Shown here: piece after piece, positions 1 through 12,145 of the stretch
Layout of the letters: each line of letters opens with the position of its first letter
Numbering within the stretch: the stretch's first letter is position 1
Source of the DNA: Dendrobium chrysotoxum
Taxonomy: Eukaryota; Streptophyta; Magnoliopsida; Asparagales; Orchidaceae
DNA length: 64,000 nucleotides
Reading direction: 5' to 3'
Assembly (NCBI GenBank): GCA_019925795.1
Contig: CM034314.1
Location: 80,472,780-80,536,779, forward strand
The notes under the pieces: generated by a model
The model's input: only the letters and a program-made list of their open reading frames with translations
Databases searched by the model: none
Told to the model about the DNA's origin: nothing
Made by a program: the position numbers and the translations under genes

Positions 1-1
1 C

Positions 2-1175
2 ACCATAGCCCTAACCAAAAATGGGACTCTCAAACAGCTTGACATTAACAACGCATTCCTCCATGGCAATATAAACAAAACAGTCTACATGCAACAGCCA
101 CACAACTTCCAGGACAAGCAATATCCTAATCACGTTTGCCTTAAACAATCACCACAACAGTGGTTCACTACATTCTCTAATCACCTCATTGGTGCTGGTT
201 TTTCTCAGAGTAAAGCTGACCCATCACTTCTCATATACAATACAAACACCACACAAATATACCTCATCATTTACATCAATGATATACTCATCACCTCCAA
301 CCAACCCCATGCCATTACACAACTCATCAACACATTAAAACGTAAATTTTCCATCAAAAGTCTCAAAGAACCAGCTAATTTTCTCGGTATTCAAATTCTT
401 ACCATTCCCACCTTCAAGTTTCTTTCTCAATCCAACTACATCAACTCAATTCTCAACTCAGCTGGCATGATAAATTGCAATCCCTTATCCACTCCCTCCC
501 CACTCAAACCAACCAAACCTACAAACACCTTCATTACTATCGTAGAATCCTCCCTATATCACCATCTAATCGAATCGCTACAATACTTAACGATCACTCG
601 CCCAAATATCTCGTTCTCTATAAACCAGTTAAGCCAACATATGCAACACCCATCCAACGAGCATGCCCAACTCCTCAAACGACTCCTTTGGTACATCAAA
701 GGCACGCAGGACTTCTGCCTTCGCATTCAGACGAGTCCTCTGTTTCTCACTTCATACTGTGACGCCAAATGGGCAACCGATCCAGTCACAAGAAGATCGA
801 TAACCGGTCACTGCACGTTCCTAGGTCCAAACCTTGTCTCATGACAAGTCAAAAAGCAGCATACAGTTGCTCACTCCTCCACCGAAGCCGAATATAGAGC
901 CCTCGCCACCACAACCGCCGACATGATCTGACTTTGCAAACTCCTACAGGATTTCAACATACCATTATCCACATCCACCGACACCCACAGCGATAACATC
1001 TTAGCAATCGCACTCGCCAATAACCCTGTTTTTCACGCACGAACGAAACACATCGAAATATATCACCACTATCAATGACCACATCAATGCCAACACGATT
1101 CAAGTCGTTTCGGTCAGCTCTCAAGACCAACTAGCATACATACTCATAAAACCTCTCTCAGCCATTCGCTTTTAA
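2..1175 (+). pseudogene. Ty1/copia reverse transcriptase-RNase H remnant
   Basis: This is the 3' part of a copia pol gene; the element begins outside the window. The frame from base 2 gives the RT motifs QLDINNAFLHG and YMQQP. The usual YVDD active site reads YIND, so a catalytic aspartate is lost. FLGIQI, TRPNISFSINQLSQ and an RNase H block with the RRSITGHC motif follow. The codon expected to be Trp after NLVS is TGA (841-843). Beyond it the frame resumes with HSSTEAEYRALA and VFHARTKHIEI, the RNase H C-terminus, with further in-frame stops. About five residues around the usual YGLKQ motif are missing near 135-150. The element is inactive and lies about 0.9 kb beyond the end of the convergent G3BP-like gene. 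Confidence 0.9.
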
Positions 1176-1201
1176 GGAGCTTCGTCTCAAACTAAAGGGA
1201 C

Positions 1202-1527
1202 TGATAAACTAACGGTCCAACCAGTCTCATTAGTTTGCAAGAGGGTAATAGCATCATCTGTAAAATCAGACATAGTGGAGCAGCACAATGCACAGAGCTG
1301 AGCTCCACCGTCCATCTAAAACCACACATACTATCTTAGTTGTACACGTGTAAAGCGCTGCACTACATATGATGACTGGCACATACAACCAGCCTTTTTA
1401 CATGTACAGTGATGCATGAATATAGCTGAATTACTATTAAGTAAAAACCTCTTCTCACTTTATCTTCTTCCTAGAAAACACCTCTGTAGTTTACTGTTTC
1501 TACACCTGCAATACACTGTTCTCACCA
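1202..1527 (+). repeat. Putative 3' LTR of the copia remnant
   Basis: Directly after the RNase H remnant there is a purine tract (about 1188-1200, ending AAAGGGA), which fits a polypurine tract. The following 326 bp begin TGATAAAC and end CTCACCA, matching the TG...CA ends of LTRs. The 5' LTR is outside the window, so the copy cannot be compared. The boundaries are inferred from position and termini only. Confidence 0.45.
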
Positions 1528-1530
1528 ATT

Positions 1531-1549
1531 CCCCCCCCCCCCCCCCCCC
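1531..1549. repeat. Poly-C run of 19
   Basis: There are nineteen consecutive C residues just outside the putative LTR end. Its length is likely to vary or to be mis-sequenced. Confidence 0.95.
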
Positions 1550-2098
1550 AATACTTACTTCATTTAAACAGCAGTTCATGAAAATATGAAGTTAAAACAA
1601 GATGCAATGCTCTGCCCCTTGAACTATCAGGAACAGGCAAATAGGTGTAAAACACTTTTCATGGAAAGCAAAAACAATTTTACAACTTGTCACAGAAGCA
1701 TATATTCGAGGTTAGAGGAAGATTTCCTCTTATCACCACTGATTTTTGTCAAATGGTGAAGGGGAACGGAAAACCGTTTCCAAATCATGGAAAGAAACAT
1801 AACAACACAATAAGACTAAAAACACCATTTCCTACCCATATTTTTAGCAGAAATGAAAATTCGAACGAAACATTTCATAAACTACAAAATGAAAACTGCA
1901 TCTAGCACAAGACGAAAAGGCTTGGAAGAGAATCAAATAAACAGCTGCTGAGATATCTGCCATGGCGCTCCGAGGGCTGTAGAAATCCAAAGCAAAAAAA
2001 TGAAGGAAAACAGCTCTTGAGTCTTTGTTTTATGCAGGCGCTGGCACTGGAGGTAAAGACCCAGAGCGGCCATGGGTGCAGCATTAGAGGCCTTTTGA
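1550..2098 (-). other. 3' UTR and downstream region of the G3BP-like gene
   Basis: No other gene is seen here. The part next to the stop codon still carries coding-like sequence (see the finding on frame disruption), with an alternative TAA at 2030-2032. No canonical AATAAA signal on the minus strand stood out. Confidence 0.5.
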
Positions 2099-5000
2099 TC
2101 AACCCTCTGGTATCCCATATCGCCTCCTCGGCCAGAAGGGACCGCCACCCCTACCCCCTCTGTTCCCAAAATCAGCCCTGTAACTGTAGTCTCCCCCACT
2201 TCCATAACCCCTCCCACCCCCACCACCATAATACCCACGACCCCTCATTCCATTACCGCGGTATCCAGCCCCTCTACCAGGTGCAAACCTTGCTTGGTTA
2301 TTCACTGCAGTTAGCAAATAGCAATTTAATGAATAGACCATGCAAGAAAATGATAAGATGCGTGAATTGTTAAAAAAACAAAACAAAAAAAAGGGCCTTA
2401 AATGCAATAAAGTTTCACATCGCTCTATAAAGCAGGCTTTCAACATAAAATGGCAGCTCCTTTCTCGTCGAAGCAAATTAAAAAAAAAAAAGAAGCTTCA
2501 TCTAGGTTTCGTTTGGGATAACCTTTTTGTTATTTTCTAAAACAATTTTTAAGTTAAAAATATTTTTGAATTAAAAATTTTGTATACTAAAAAGCAGTAA
2601 AAAAGTTGTCCCAAACCAAGTCTTAGGCTTCGTTTGGAACGGCTTTTTTACTGCTTCTTAAAGTAATTTTTTAATATAAAAACTATCCCAAATAAAACTT
2701 TAATATTGTGCACTCAACACATGTGTGATGAGTGTCATATTGCCTACTAGTTGATGATAATTTTTTTGTTAACTTTTGACTTAGAATGCTATAGATCATT
2801 TCATATTATTAAAGAGTATAAGATTATGTAATACTTCTAGTGATGTGTGCTTCAGACCTTCAGTTAACATAAGTGTGAACTTTTTTTATGTCTTGTGCTT
2901 CAAGGAGAGAGAACTCCTTCGCAAGTCGTATTGCACATTGTGCATCGACAACCTTGGATGCAAATACATATCTAAACTCTAAAATGCAGCTACAGTTTAT
3001 GTTTTGGCTCTAGTTCAACTATCAGAGAAGAGAGATGATGATCCTCGGTACCATCAGTAGTACTAGGAAATAACCAATGCAGCTGGCAATCTGAGTTGTT
3101 TGTTCAAGGGTGGTTCAATATTTTCTCAAGAACTGCGCACTGAAATAATGATTCAATAGTGCAACAACAGTAGAGCAACGGTTTAATTCCTAGTGCAACA
3201 TCTCAAGAGTTTCCAATAGAAATCAACTACAACAGAGTAGTAGACTATAGCAAGCTTCAGGTTTGGTTAACAATGATGTAATTTAATACTTATTCAAGGG
3301 AAAGAACACCTAGCTTTAAGATTAAGATATGCTCTCAACATTATTGTTAATTAATCAATGAGCAACTTTAACTGACATGCAGGGATAATGTGTACCTCGT
3401 GGACCGTTGGTTCTTTTTTCCTCAACATAAGCTTTACGACCACCAATCAATACAGGTGAAGCCTGAAAATGCAGGAAACACATAAAACTTGAAAATTTGT
3501 GCATTAAGGGAATAAATTTGTTTCTTATCAAAAATATTTCTGAATGCGAGCAGAAAGTCATTTCCCATGAATTCACAATGTTTCATTAGTAGCATACAAA
3601 TCAAAATTTTAGAACTCGAAAATCTTATTGTAAGCCATAAAACAAATCAACAATCAGTACTTAAACGTTGGATGAACTGAAAATTATATCAACCATAGAG
3701 GGTTGTGTAGTATTCTGATCATTTTGATTTTATTCGAAGAATGAAAAATCAACATGTACAGTGAACAATACATATTAAGAAAGCCAAGTAGCCAAGCATG
3801 CATCTATATTAGCACACAAAAGCACCGGCTAGGACAAACAATGTTCCTAAGAGATACTTTTAACAGTCATTACTCATGCGTTCTTCCAATCAAAACTTTC
3901 AATTTTTTTGGAGTATTAAACAGGAAAATATAATTCAAGAAGAGCAAAAATAAGCCTCTTTAGATTTGAGCAAGTCCATGTATCAAATCATTCCCGCTTC
4001 CATTCAGCTAAACTAAAGAAAACTAACGGATTACTTCTCAATCAGCCGAATGAAAAATAGAAATCTAGCTACTAATTTGGCTTAAAGAGATTATATTAAT
4101 ATTATGTCTTCCTCATAACTGCTTTTCCTACGGACATGGTAGGCAAATTTCCAAGCTACTGTGAAAAGAAAAACAACTTGCAAGAAGATTCCTATCCAAT
4201 TGTTCTCCAAAACTTGTTACCGCTAAATTAGAGGAAAAAGGATTCAAAAGATTATGGAATTATGTACCTGCATAAACTAGTATAAATTGTTAAAACAATT
4301 GAAAGTTACAGGCTGTGCAGAAGTTGAAGATGAGAAACTTTAGTTTCCATAATTACTTACCTACCATAAATCAGATTATTTTGTATCCCATAATAAGGGA
4401 ATCGAGTATTATTTTAAACAGATTCTTACTTATTTTGTTTCCTGTTTTAGTATAGGCATTCAAGGAATTAGTCTAATTAATTCAAGGAGTGAGGTTATTC
4501 TCATTTCTCCTATTTATGTAGTAAGGTTTCTATCATTGGTCAAGCCACCTTGTGTTTGAACACAAATAACAGCTCCTGCATATATATCCTTAATGACTTA
4601 GATATAAATATTATTAACTATTTTCTTTCCTAAAACTCTCCAAAGCACTTAACTTGAAACTTTATCATATGCTTTCTCTAAATCAATAAATATCATATGT
4701 AAATCCTCCTTATTCTCTCTATACTTCTCCATCAAACCTCACAGTAAATGTACAACTTCTATAGTATACCTACCTGGCATGAATCCAAATTGATTTTCAG
4801 AACATTAGCATCATGTCATAACCTATGCTCAATTACTCTCTCCCATAGTTTAATGTATGACACGTTAACTTAATTCCTCTATAATTCTCACACTCTTGTG
4901 CATCACCTTTATTCTTGAAAATAGGAACCAACACACCCCTTATCCACTCATCTAACACCTTTTTAGTCTTCAAAATAATATTGAAAAGTTTAGTAAGCCA

Positions 5001-8000
5001 AAAAATTCTTTTATCTCCTAAGCATTTCCACACCTTTATTAGAATATCATCAGGTCCAACTGCTTTTCACACTTCATTTTCTTTAAAGCCTCTTTGATTT
5101 TGGTTTTACTAATATGACGATAAAAATAAAAATCTCAATTTTCATTTAGGGTGCTAAGGTCACTAAAATAAAACATATTCTCATAATCTTCATTAAAAAG
5201 CTTATTGAAATATCTCATCCACCTATGTTGAATATCCACTTCTAAAAAAAGCACTTTTTGATATCCATCCTTAATGTACTTCACTTGAACTAGATCATTA
5301 TTTCTCCTGTTTTTTTGTTTGGCTAACTTATATATACATCTTTGACCCTCCTTAGTATCTAATTTATTATACAAATCATTAAAAATTAAATTCTTAGCAT
5401 CGCATATTGCTTTCTTAGACTATTTACGAGCCTCTCTATATCTTTTTAAAATTTTTAAACTTTTACATCTAAACCAATTTTTATAAATGTACTTATATAA
5501 ATAAAAAAATGAGACATGCATAAGAGGATATGGAGAGAGTGAAAGTGAACAATAAACACTGGCTTAGAGCTCGAAGAGGCGAAAATGGTGAAAATAGAGA
5601 ACGATTCTTCTTCTTTGATGGTTGAAAACCATACACAGTCCCACAATCATTCGTTAATCTACCATCAATATGCTAAGCCAGATATCAAATATCCGTTTAA
5701 AGGACAACAACAAAACTAAGGAAATAAAACTACATGACTAAAACGGAAATGGTAGAGACAGTAAAAAATGTGGCACTGGAGACGGTTGAGGTGGCCTGGC
5801 ATAGAAACAGCGCCAAGGAATTGAACTAGGCACCATGGTGCATGGGACAAAGGGCTTTGCACAACTTATAGGGAATCAATTGTGAAGACAACGCAACGTC
5901 GCCAAAGCCTACCGCAGTGCTCAGGCAGAGATGAAATGTTGGAATGGCAACACAGCATTGATCTTCAATGCTACAACACCAGTGGAATTATATCAATCTT
6001 CTTAGTATTTTGAAGAGCTAGACACCAAGTTCATTTCTACAACAATAGCTTCATGTGGAAGATGATACTTAAAGATATCTTTGACATTAATGGTTTTTGA
6101 GAACTTCAAGTTGTCAGGCAAATCAATAATATAAACATTGTCATTGTGTATCCTTTGATTGCAAATGGATCAATCTTTTGCCCCTTGATCTTGATGAATT
6201 GTAAAACCCATTTTTTTAGTACAAATTATATGCAGAAGTATTTTGCTCGAGAGTGAAAATATCATTCTTTGTGAAATTAATGGAGATTTGGCTATCATAA
6301 AAAATATTGTGTCATGATGAGAAGCTTTTGAACCAAATCATCTCCTTGATGACTTCAATAACAGCTACATATTCAGCTTCTATCCTTTATAGTACAACTA
6401 TAATCTAAAGTTGTGACACCCACTAATAGTGGTGTCAACAAAGATGCAGATGTATCCGATGGTACATCTTATATCTAGGTATCTTTGATCAAGATCAATA
6501 TAGCCTTGTAGCTTTAAGTAAATTCTCTTAAACTTTGAAGAATGATTGATTGTATCTTTTAGATAGCATAATATACCCTTTATAACTTCCCAACATTCTT
6601 TTTCCTAAATTGGACAAGCATCTATTGATTATTCACCTACATGTGCTATGATTGATTGTATAATACAGATCATAGCATTATAAGACATCCAATGGCTGAG
6701 GCATAAGAAACTTTATCCATATGCTTATTTTCTACTTTAGTTTTTGGCATATGTTCTTTAGATAATTTGAAGTGAATAGCTTGGAAGGTACTGATAGCCA
6801 TTGTCTAATTATGGAAGACTCACTCTTATCAACTTTGTTCATTCTTCTATTCCCTTGTATTATTTCTCTTTCTACTGGATTCCTACTGGAGTGATCAACA
6901 AAATTGATGTTATTAGAAGGAACTTCTTTTGAAAGGGTATAGAAAATATTAAGGGTATGAGTTTGCTGAGTTGGAAAATTATTTGTAGGATGAAAAATTT
7001 TGGAGGTCTTGGTATCCTTAATGTCATGACTTTCAATATTTCTCGCCTTGGGAAATGGTTTTGAAAGCTTGTTCATGTTGATAATCACTCTTTTGTTGGT
7101 AGTATCATTCATTATTATGTAATGGGAAAATCCGTTGAAATTTTGGGGCATGCAACGCATCTTCCTCTTTTTCATCATTCATTAGAAATGTCGTGAGCAT
7201 TTCCTTACAGTTTGTCAAAATATCTCTAGGAAGGTGAACACTAGTCATTACTCATTACAAAAGACATTGGAAAGATAAATGGATCCTGCATTGCTTCTTA
7301 AAGAGCTAAATTTTGTGCTCTCTTTCAACTTATTTGGAATGTTGACTGTAGTGTCAACTCCCAATATATCCCCAATGTTGGTTGGTGTATTCAGCGGCAA
7401 AGAAATATTCCTACATCCTTCCAAAACAATGAGGCTCACCTCTACTCAATCCTTGTTCATATTGATATATTGCTTTTAAAGGCAATCCTCAATGGGATCT
7501 ATCACCTAGTGGTTATACTACTAATTCCCTACAAAATTTTCTCGTCAATGGTAATATATTTTTTTATCGTAGCAGGAACTGGAAGACTAAAGAACCAAGT
7601 ACAAGTTTTCATTTGGACATTGATTTCTAGCAAAATCCCTTACATGACCGATCTTTTGAATTTCAATGTCATTTTCTATTGCTACTACTTGTAGCATGCG
7701 CAATTCGGCATCAAGGACCAGTTCTCATCCTTTCTTTAATTGTGGAATGATTTCAAACATTTAGAGAAGATTTTTCAACTTATTTAAGATTAATAATTCC
7801 ATAGGTATTGATTTTAAATGTTTCAAATTTTGGAGAAATAAGTTTGTGCCAACTAGAAGATGGGATATATCTTGTTTTCTGCTATTTGGAATATTTGGAT
7901 TGAAAGGAATAATTGGAAAATTCATCAAAAAACGAAGGATAATAATGTTACCTAGCATAACATCATATAAAAACCTCATAGAAGCAGTAAAAATGGAGTG

Positions 8001-11000
8001 TTCTTGGTCTTATAGATAGTCCTAGTTTTATTTATTCTTTGGCTACTTGTTTTCCTTATTTGACTTGTTCTTGTTGTTCTTGTGTTGTTACCCTTCTCAT
8101 ATTTTTAATGAGAGGAGTTTTTACCCAACTTTTCATCAAAAAACAAAAATAGATAAAAGAAGTAAACATTATAATAATGAATCACAAAGCTGACTGTTCC
8201 TCGATTAAATATCTATGAATCAGACATGAAAATGAAAAACAAAGTAGCTGTACAATTTACCTTAATTGCACTTTTAACGGCATTAGCCACCTCAAACTCC
8301 ACAAAACCAAAGCAAAACCCATGTAACTGCACACCAAGTAAAAAAATCTCGCTATTGAAAACAAGATTGGGAGAAAAATTAAAATATAAACTAATTTTCC
8401 AATGCTTTGAAAAGATAGCAGTAAAGTTTGAAGGATAACCTTATTACTTCTAACTTGTATGCCATTGGGCTTGATTGGACCAAATTTTTTGAACGCCTCT
8501 TCAAGTTGAGCACAGGTAGCATTCAAAGGGAGCCTTTTGATGTATATAGAATACCCGTCAGCTGAAAAGAAAGGTCATTGTAATTACAAAGTTAAATAAG
8601 AAAGTACAAGTACCCATTAGTAAACACAACGGACCTTCTGACACCTGGACAACGTTGGTTTCTGCAGCATAAGAACCTCGGACAGGAACTTTTGCTGCCC
8701 GTGCTAGTGCTAGTGCTGGTGCTGGTGTAGGAGCAGCAGGAGCTTGCCGTTTTGTATCAGTAGGTACTGCCCTTTTGGGAGCAGATCTGGCCACTGATAC
8801 AAGTGCAGGATTTTCTAGCGCCGACATCACCTATATTCATTAAAATCTTTAAGATCATACTATTCACCTAAGCAGGTATCATGATTTGACTTACCAATGA
8901 TTTGTTTGCTTCATAGGAAAGAAAATTATATAAAATAGATAAGCAATTGCAAAAAAATCTAGGAAGAGAAAAATGGCAAACTTACTGTGTAGGACATGCT
9001 ATGAATTTCTTAAACGAGCATAAAGAGACAATGATGGCATTTATACAATCTTTCAGTTATTACGCACCATATCATCTGAAGGAAAGTTTCATTGATTTGC
9101 TGGTTTATTTCTTGAAAGTTATTTCACGAGTTTGAGTTAGCTAGGACTAAGAAGTATTTACTTTATTATCTAGAATGAGTTATTTACTTGGGCTTTGCCA
9201 ACTACCTATTTATAAGGTACATTTTAGTACTCGTACCTAGGTGGAACTTGTGACTTAGTTATTCCTTAAGCTTATTACTGCTAGTTAATGAATGGCATTC
9301 AGATTTTTATGCTTCCTTCGTTGTTGTTTCCATCCCCACACAAGAGCAAACCATCAGCCTCTCCACCCTCCAGAACAGTTGCAATGATCTGGCAAAACTT
9401 CATGAATATATGCCTGCATCGTTTGCTGTCAGCATGAATTTCTTGCATTTAATGACAAATACGATGATATGATCTCCTTAATCATGTAACTTTTCAATAT
9501 TGATCTAGGTATTTTATTATCATATTTTTACTCCCTTTTTTAGATGTCTATGCCAGATGAGGTCAAAAACATTTCTATATGTTACAGTTAATGCATCCAA
9601 GGTTCTCTTTACCATTTCCTTGCTATTGTTGTTTCATTTCTATGTTAATGTCATTTTTTCAGTGAATATTGACTGTTTATTATAACCAACTTTGTTAGCA
9701 TTTGCTTAGATATATTTTTAATCCAATGAGAATTTATCAAAGGAGATTTTTATCATACATTTGTTGTTCACCCTTAGAAAGGGCAATGATTCATTCAATG
9801 ATAGTTAGGATTGAAACCTTGCCTTTATTATTTGCAGATGCTGGTTCACATGATTGCCTCCTATATATCTTGTGCTGGCAGTGATATGAAGGCCTGAAAC
9901 ACTCCTTCTTACAAGCCTGTGGCGTTGCATAAACTCTATTTTTAAATTCCAACAAATTTAAATAGTTTTTTCAAGATTTAATCTATTACTTCCCTAAAGA
10001 TAATGAATGCCCACAACTACTGATCCAGTTCTATGATGTTTCTGTGCTTTTAAATTATAAATTGCACACCTCTTTGCACATCTGTTTTAGTTATCATTTC
10101 TAGTTGAATAAAAGAACTTCCTTTATGAGATGAGATTGTTCATTGAAATAGCAATTTTTGTTGCTCTATTTTAAATAATCTTTTGCTGTTGCTTGAAAAA
10201 TTCATTAATATTGCATTGTGTTTGGTATATTTTTAATTTTATAAAATTCTAATTGATTTTTTAAATCCTAACAACGTGAAATTAAACTAGTGCAAATCTA
10301 GATTGGTTTTTGGCTTGTATCAAAATCAAACAGCCAATTAATGAGCAAATTATGTTCAAATCAAACTTGAAAAGAACCAACACTTGATTGAATCAATCCT
10401 TCTTAAAATCTTATTGAAATGTATATGCATCAATGGATTTACCTGTTTATGCAGCTACGCCTACTTGGAAGCATGTATGAACAAAGAACAGAGAAATTCA
10501 ACTTAGAGATCTAAAATCAACCAAAGTAGGACCTTTTGTTATGTCCAGCTCGATCTTGGATTGATATCAAATTATAAGCAAGATCTATTCAAGCCAACCA
10601 AGACTAATGCCTAGATCAAATCAAGTATGTTTAAGCAGAGCTTGAGCTGGAACAACAGGCTCGATATCTGATTTTTCAAATCCAAATATATACGTTTAAG
10701 GCCTACAATCATAACTTATTAGAATAATAACAAATAAATAATAAAATATTGAATGTCAATGAGCACGTGCACTTACAACTGAAAGATAGGACACCTTTTG
10801 CTTCCGGCCAGTTGAAGGACTTGAACCGGCCACAGCAGGCTGCAGAGCAGTTGGAACTTCATTGATCTCCTCCTTGACATGCTCTGCTGTATCATTTGAA
10901 GATTCTCCACCATGTTCCGAAGGATCATAAACTTCTTCTTCAATTAGTTCATCGTCTTCCGGTTCTTCTTCACTTGGCTCAGAAGCATGATGCTCCTGGG

Positions 11001-11816
11001 GTGTAATAGTACCTGCAGCATTAAAAAATAAATGTTGAATGAATTAGAAAAAGCGAAAATATGAAAGCAAGAAATAAATGGAAGCTTCCAAGCAATACCA
11101 TTCTCTGCAGAAAAAGGAACCCCAGTTTCATTCGTCAAACCCTGCTGCTCCTGTTGCTGATCCGCTTCTTCAACAAATCGGAATATATCATTTAAAACAT
11201 AGTACCCTGTCTCCTGGGTCGCAAGAAGGAAGCTTTGGGTGAAGTCTTTCCTGACATTATCCTTCCCAAATAGGTAACCCGTGACAAGGACAAGGACCCC
11301 ACCGTTAAGGGTATCTTGTGCATCCACTGTCTTTATCTGAGTTCGGTACCCGCTGTAGTCCATCGATAGAATCTTCTCGTCGATGTCCTTCATTATATCA
11401 ACAGAGTCAATAAGATGCAACGCAATTATAGATCAGAACACGGCTCCTTGACTTTAAAACTCTTCCTTTCCCACATTTTTTTCTTCCAAAGCAACGAAAA
11501 AGAAAAGCATAAATTACCTGCACAGAGGAGGTCGTGCTCATCTCGCCTTTAGCTCCAGGACGACCCAGCTTGCTAGTTTCCTTGTAGAATCGATGAAGCA
11601 GGTCCGGTGACTTATGCAGGACGAGGAAGAATTGCTGCACAAATGCATTTCCCACCTGTTTCCGAGCACCAAGAAAGTTGGAAAAATTTTAATAAAAAAC
11701 AAAATCCTAGAAAATTCAGAAGGAAGACACGGGGGGAAGAAACAAAGCAGAAAGCGATTCATTACCAGTTGGGCATGGCGCTCAGATCCCGCCGGAGTGG
11801 ACTGTTGGGAGGCCAT
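2099..11816 (-). CDS. G3BP: G3BP-like NTF2/RRM/RGG RNA-binding protein, nine exons
   Basis: Coding exons on the complement are 11766-11816, 11518-11655, 11099-11387, 10777-11012, 8635-8830, 8440-8561, 8261-8326, 3396-3462 and 2099-2304. All junctions are GT-AG and in phase, giving 456 aa. Residues about 18-137 form an NTF2-like domain (VGNAFVQQFF, HRFYKETS, DEKILSMDY, GYYVLNDIFRF). Next comes an acidic linker (SEEEPEDDELIEEE) and an Ala/Pro-rich stretch. An RRM follows at about 306-380, with RNP2 SIYIKRLP and RNP1 GFCFGFVEF; the RNP1 exon is only 66 nt. The tail is rich in RGG/GYGG. The family binds RNA in the cytosol and joins stress granules; the NTF2 domain dimerises and binds FGxFG-type ligands (family knowledge). 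Intron 7 is 4.8 kb of transposon debris. The start is the first ATG after the leader and matches family N-termini. The C-terminal end is uncertain because the last exon appears frame-disrupted. Confidence 0.9.
2505..2700. mobile_element. Two adjacent family-I MITE copies
   Basis: Copy one (about 2505-2622) starts GGTTTCGTTTGGGATAACC and ends in the near-complement TGTCCCAAACCAAGTC. A second, shortened copy (about 2626-2700) starts GGCTTCGTTTGGAACGGC. Both lie in the last intron of the G3BP-like gene. The flanking trinucleotides are CTA/TTA-like, which fits PIF/Harbinger-type insertion. Confidence 0.75.
4640..5470 (-). pseudogene. RTE-type LINE reverse transcriptase fragment
   Basis: The minus-strand reading gives, with stops and shifts, RCIYKLAKQKNRRNNDLVQV, RYFNKLFNED, AVGPDD, WIRGVLVPIFKNKGD, CENYRGIKL and FIDLEKAYDKV. 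These are the linker and first RT motifs of the plant RTE-like LINE clade. The catalytic end and the (TTG)n tail are missing. It is in the same orientation as the host gene. Confidence 0.85.
5490..6560 (-). pseudogene. Decayed LTR-retrotransposon remnants
   Basis: On the minus strand, 6560-6230 gives a copia RNase H signature (GYIDLDQ, EAEYVAVIEVIKEMIWFKS) with stops. Near 6170-6040 a second piece reads IIDLPDNLKFSKTINVKDIF, resembling the integrase-to-chromodomain tail of gypsy elements. The two parts probably come from different elements joined by deletion or nesting. The stretch 5490-5700 looks LTR-like, but no pair was found. Confidence 0.6.
6760..8150 (+). pseudogene. L1-type LINE ORF2 C-terminal fragment
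   Basis: The plus-strand reading, with several frame changes, gives LSNYGRLTLINFV, SFYWIPTGVINKIDVIRRNF, NFGGLGILNVMTFN, and near the end IWNIWIERNNW. This matches the region after the RT domain and the zf-RVT C-terminus of plant L1 LINEs. The 3' end is followed by an A-rich tail near 8140. It is opposite in orientation to the G3BP-like gene. Confidence 0.8.
8831..10776 (-). other. Intron 4 of the G3BP-like gene, no element recognised
   Basis: This is a 1.95-kb AT-rich intron. It has a short plus-strand coding-like stretch near 9345-9475 that I could not assign (see rejected items). Confidence 0.7.
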
Positions 11817-12145
11817 CTCTCGTTGTTAAACTCGAAAAGAATGAAGAAACTCAAGAACTTGATCAGGCGAGTGCTTCGAATCCGCGGGGATGGGTGATCA
11901 GCAGCTGAGACCGAATGAAAAGTTCAATGACGCATAGCTTCGGCGTTCGATCGGATAAATATTTGAAGCAGGGTCGGCTAAGACGAACTCTTCGGCACTA
12001 TTGTAGGGAGCACTCTGTGGTTTAGAGCCTCGGATCTGAGAGGAAAGACAGGAGCCGAAGAGCAGACGAAGGCCGTGTCCTCCGCTTCTCTACTATTCCT
12101 CTCTGCTCTCCCTTTCAGCGCTCGATTCCCTCCCCACATTTTATA
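11817..12145 (-). promoter_or_regulatory. Leader and TATA box of the G3BP-like gene
   Basis: A minus-strand TATAAAA lies at 12139-12145. Transcription would then start near 12110, giving a leader of about 290 nt. The leader is much more GC- and CT-rich than the AT-rich DNA beyond 12150. The start site is inferred from TATA spacing; no experimental signal is visible. Confidence 0.6.

Larger units (their letters stand above)
3463..8260 (-). other. Transposon-filled intron 7 of the G3BP-like gene
   Basis: This 4.8-kb intron separates the 66-nt RNP1 exon from the 67-nt exon that completes the RRM. It holds an RTE RT fragment (minus), LTR-element tails (minus) and an L1-type C-terminal fragment (plus). 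The stretch 3470-4640 shows no recognisable element. Confidence 0.85.

Noticed and set aside
1933..2238. Minus-strand Gly/Val-rich 101-aa frame
   Set aside because: Upstream of about 2150 it is a shadow of the RGG exon. Only its later part is of interest, as evidence of a frameshift.
9345..9475. Plus-strand coding-like run in intron 4 of the G3BP-like gene (LSTLQNSCNDLAKLHEYMPA)
   Set aside because: It is short and ends in a stop. No splice context or known family was found; chance or an unrecognised fragment.
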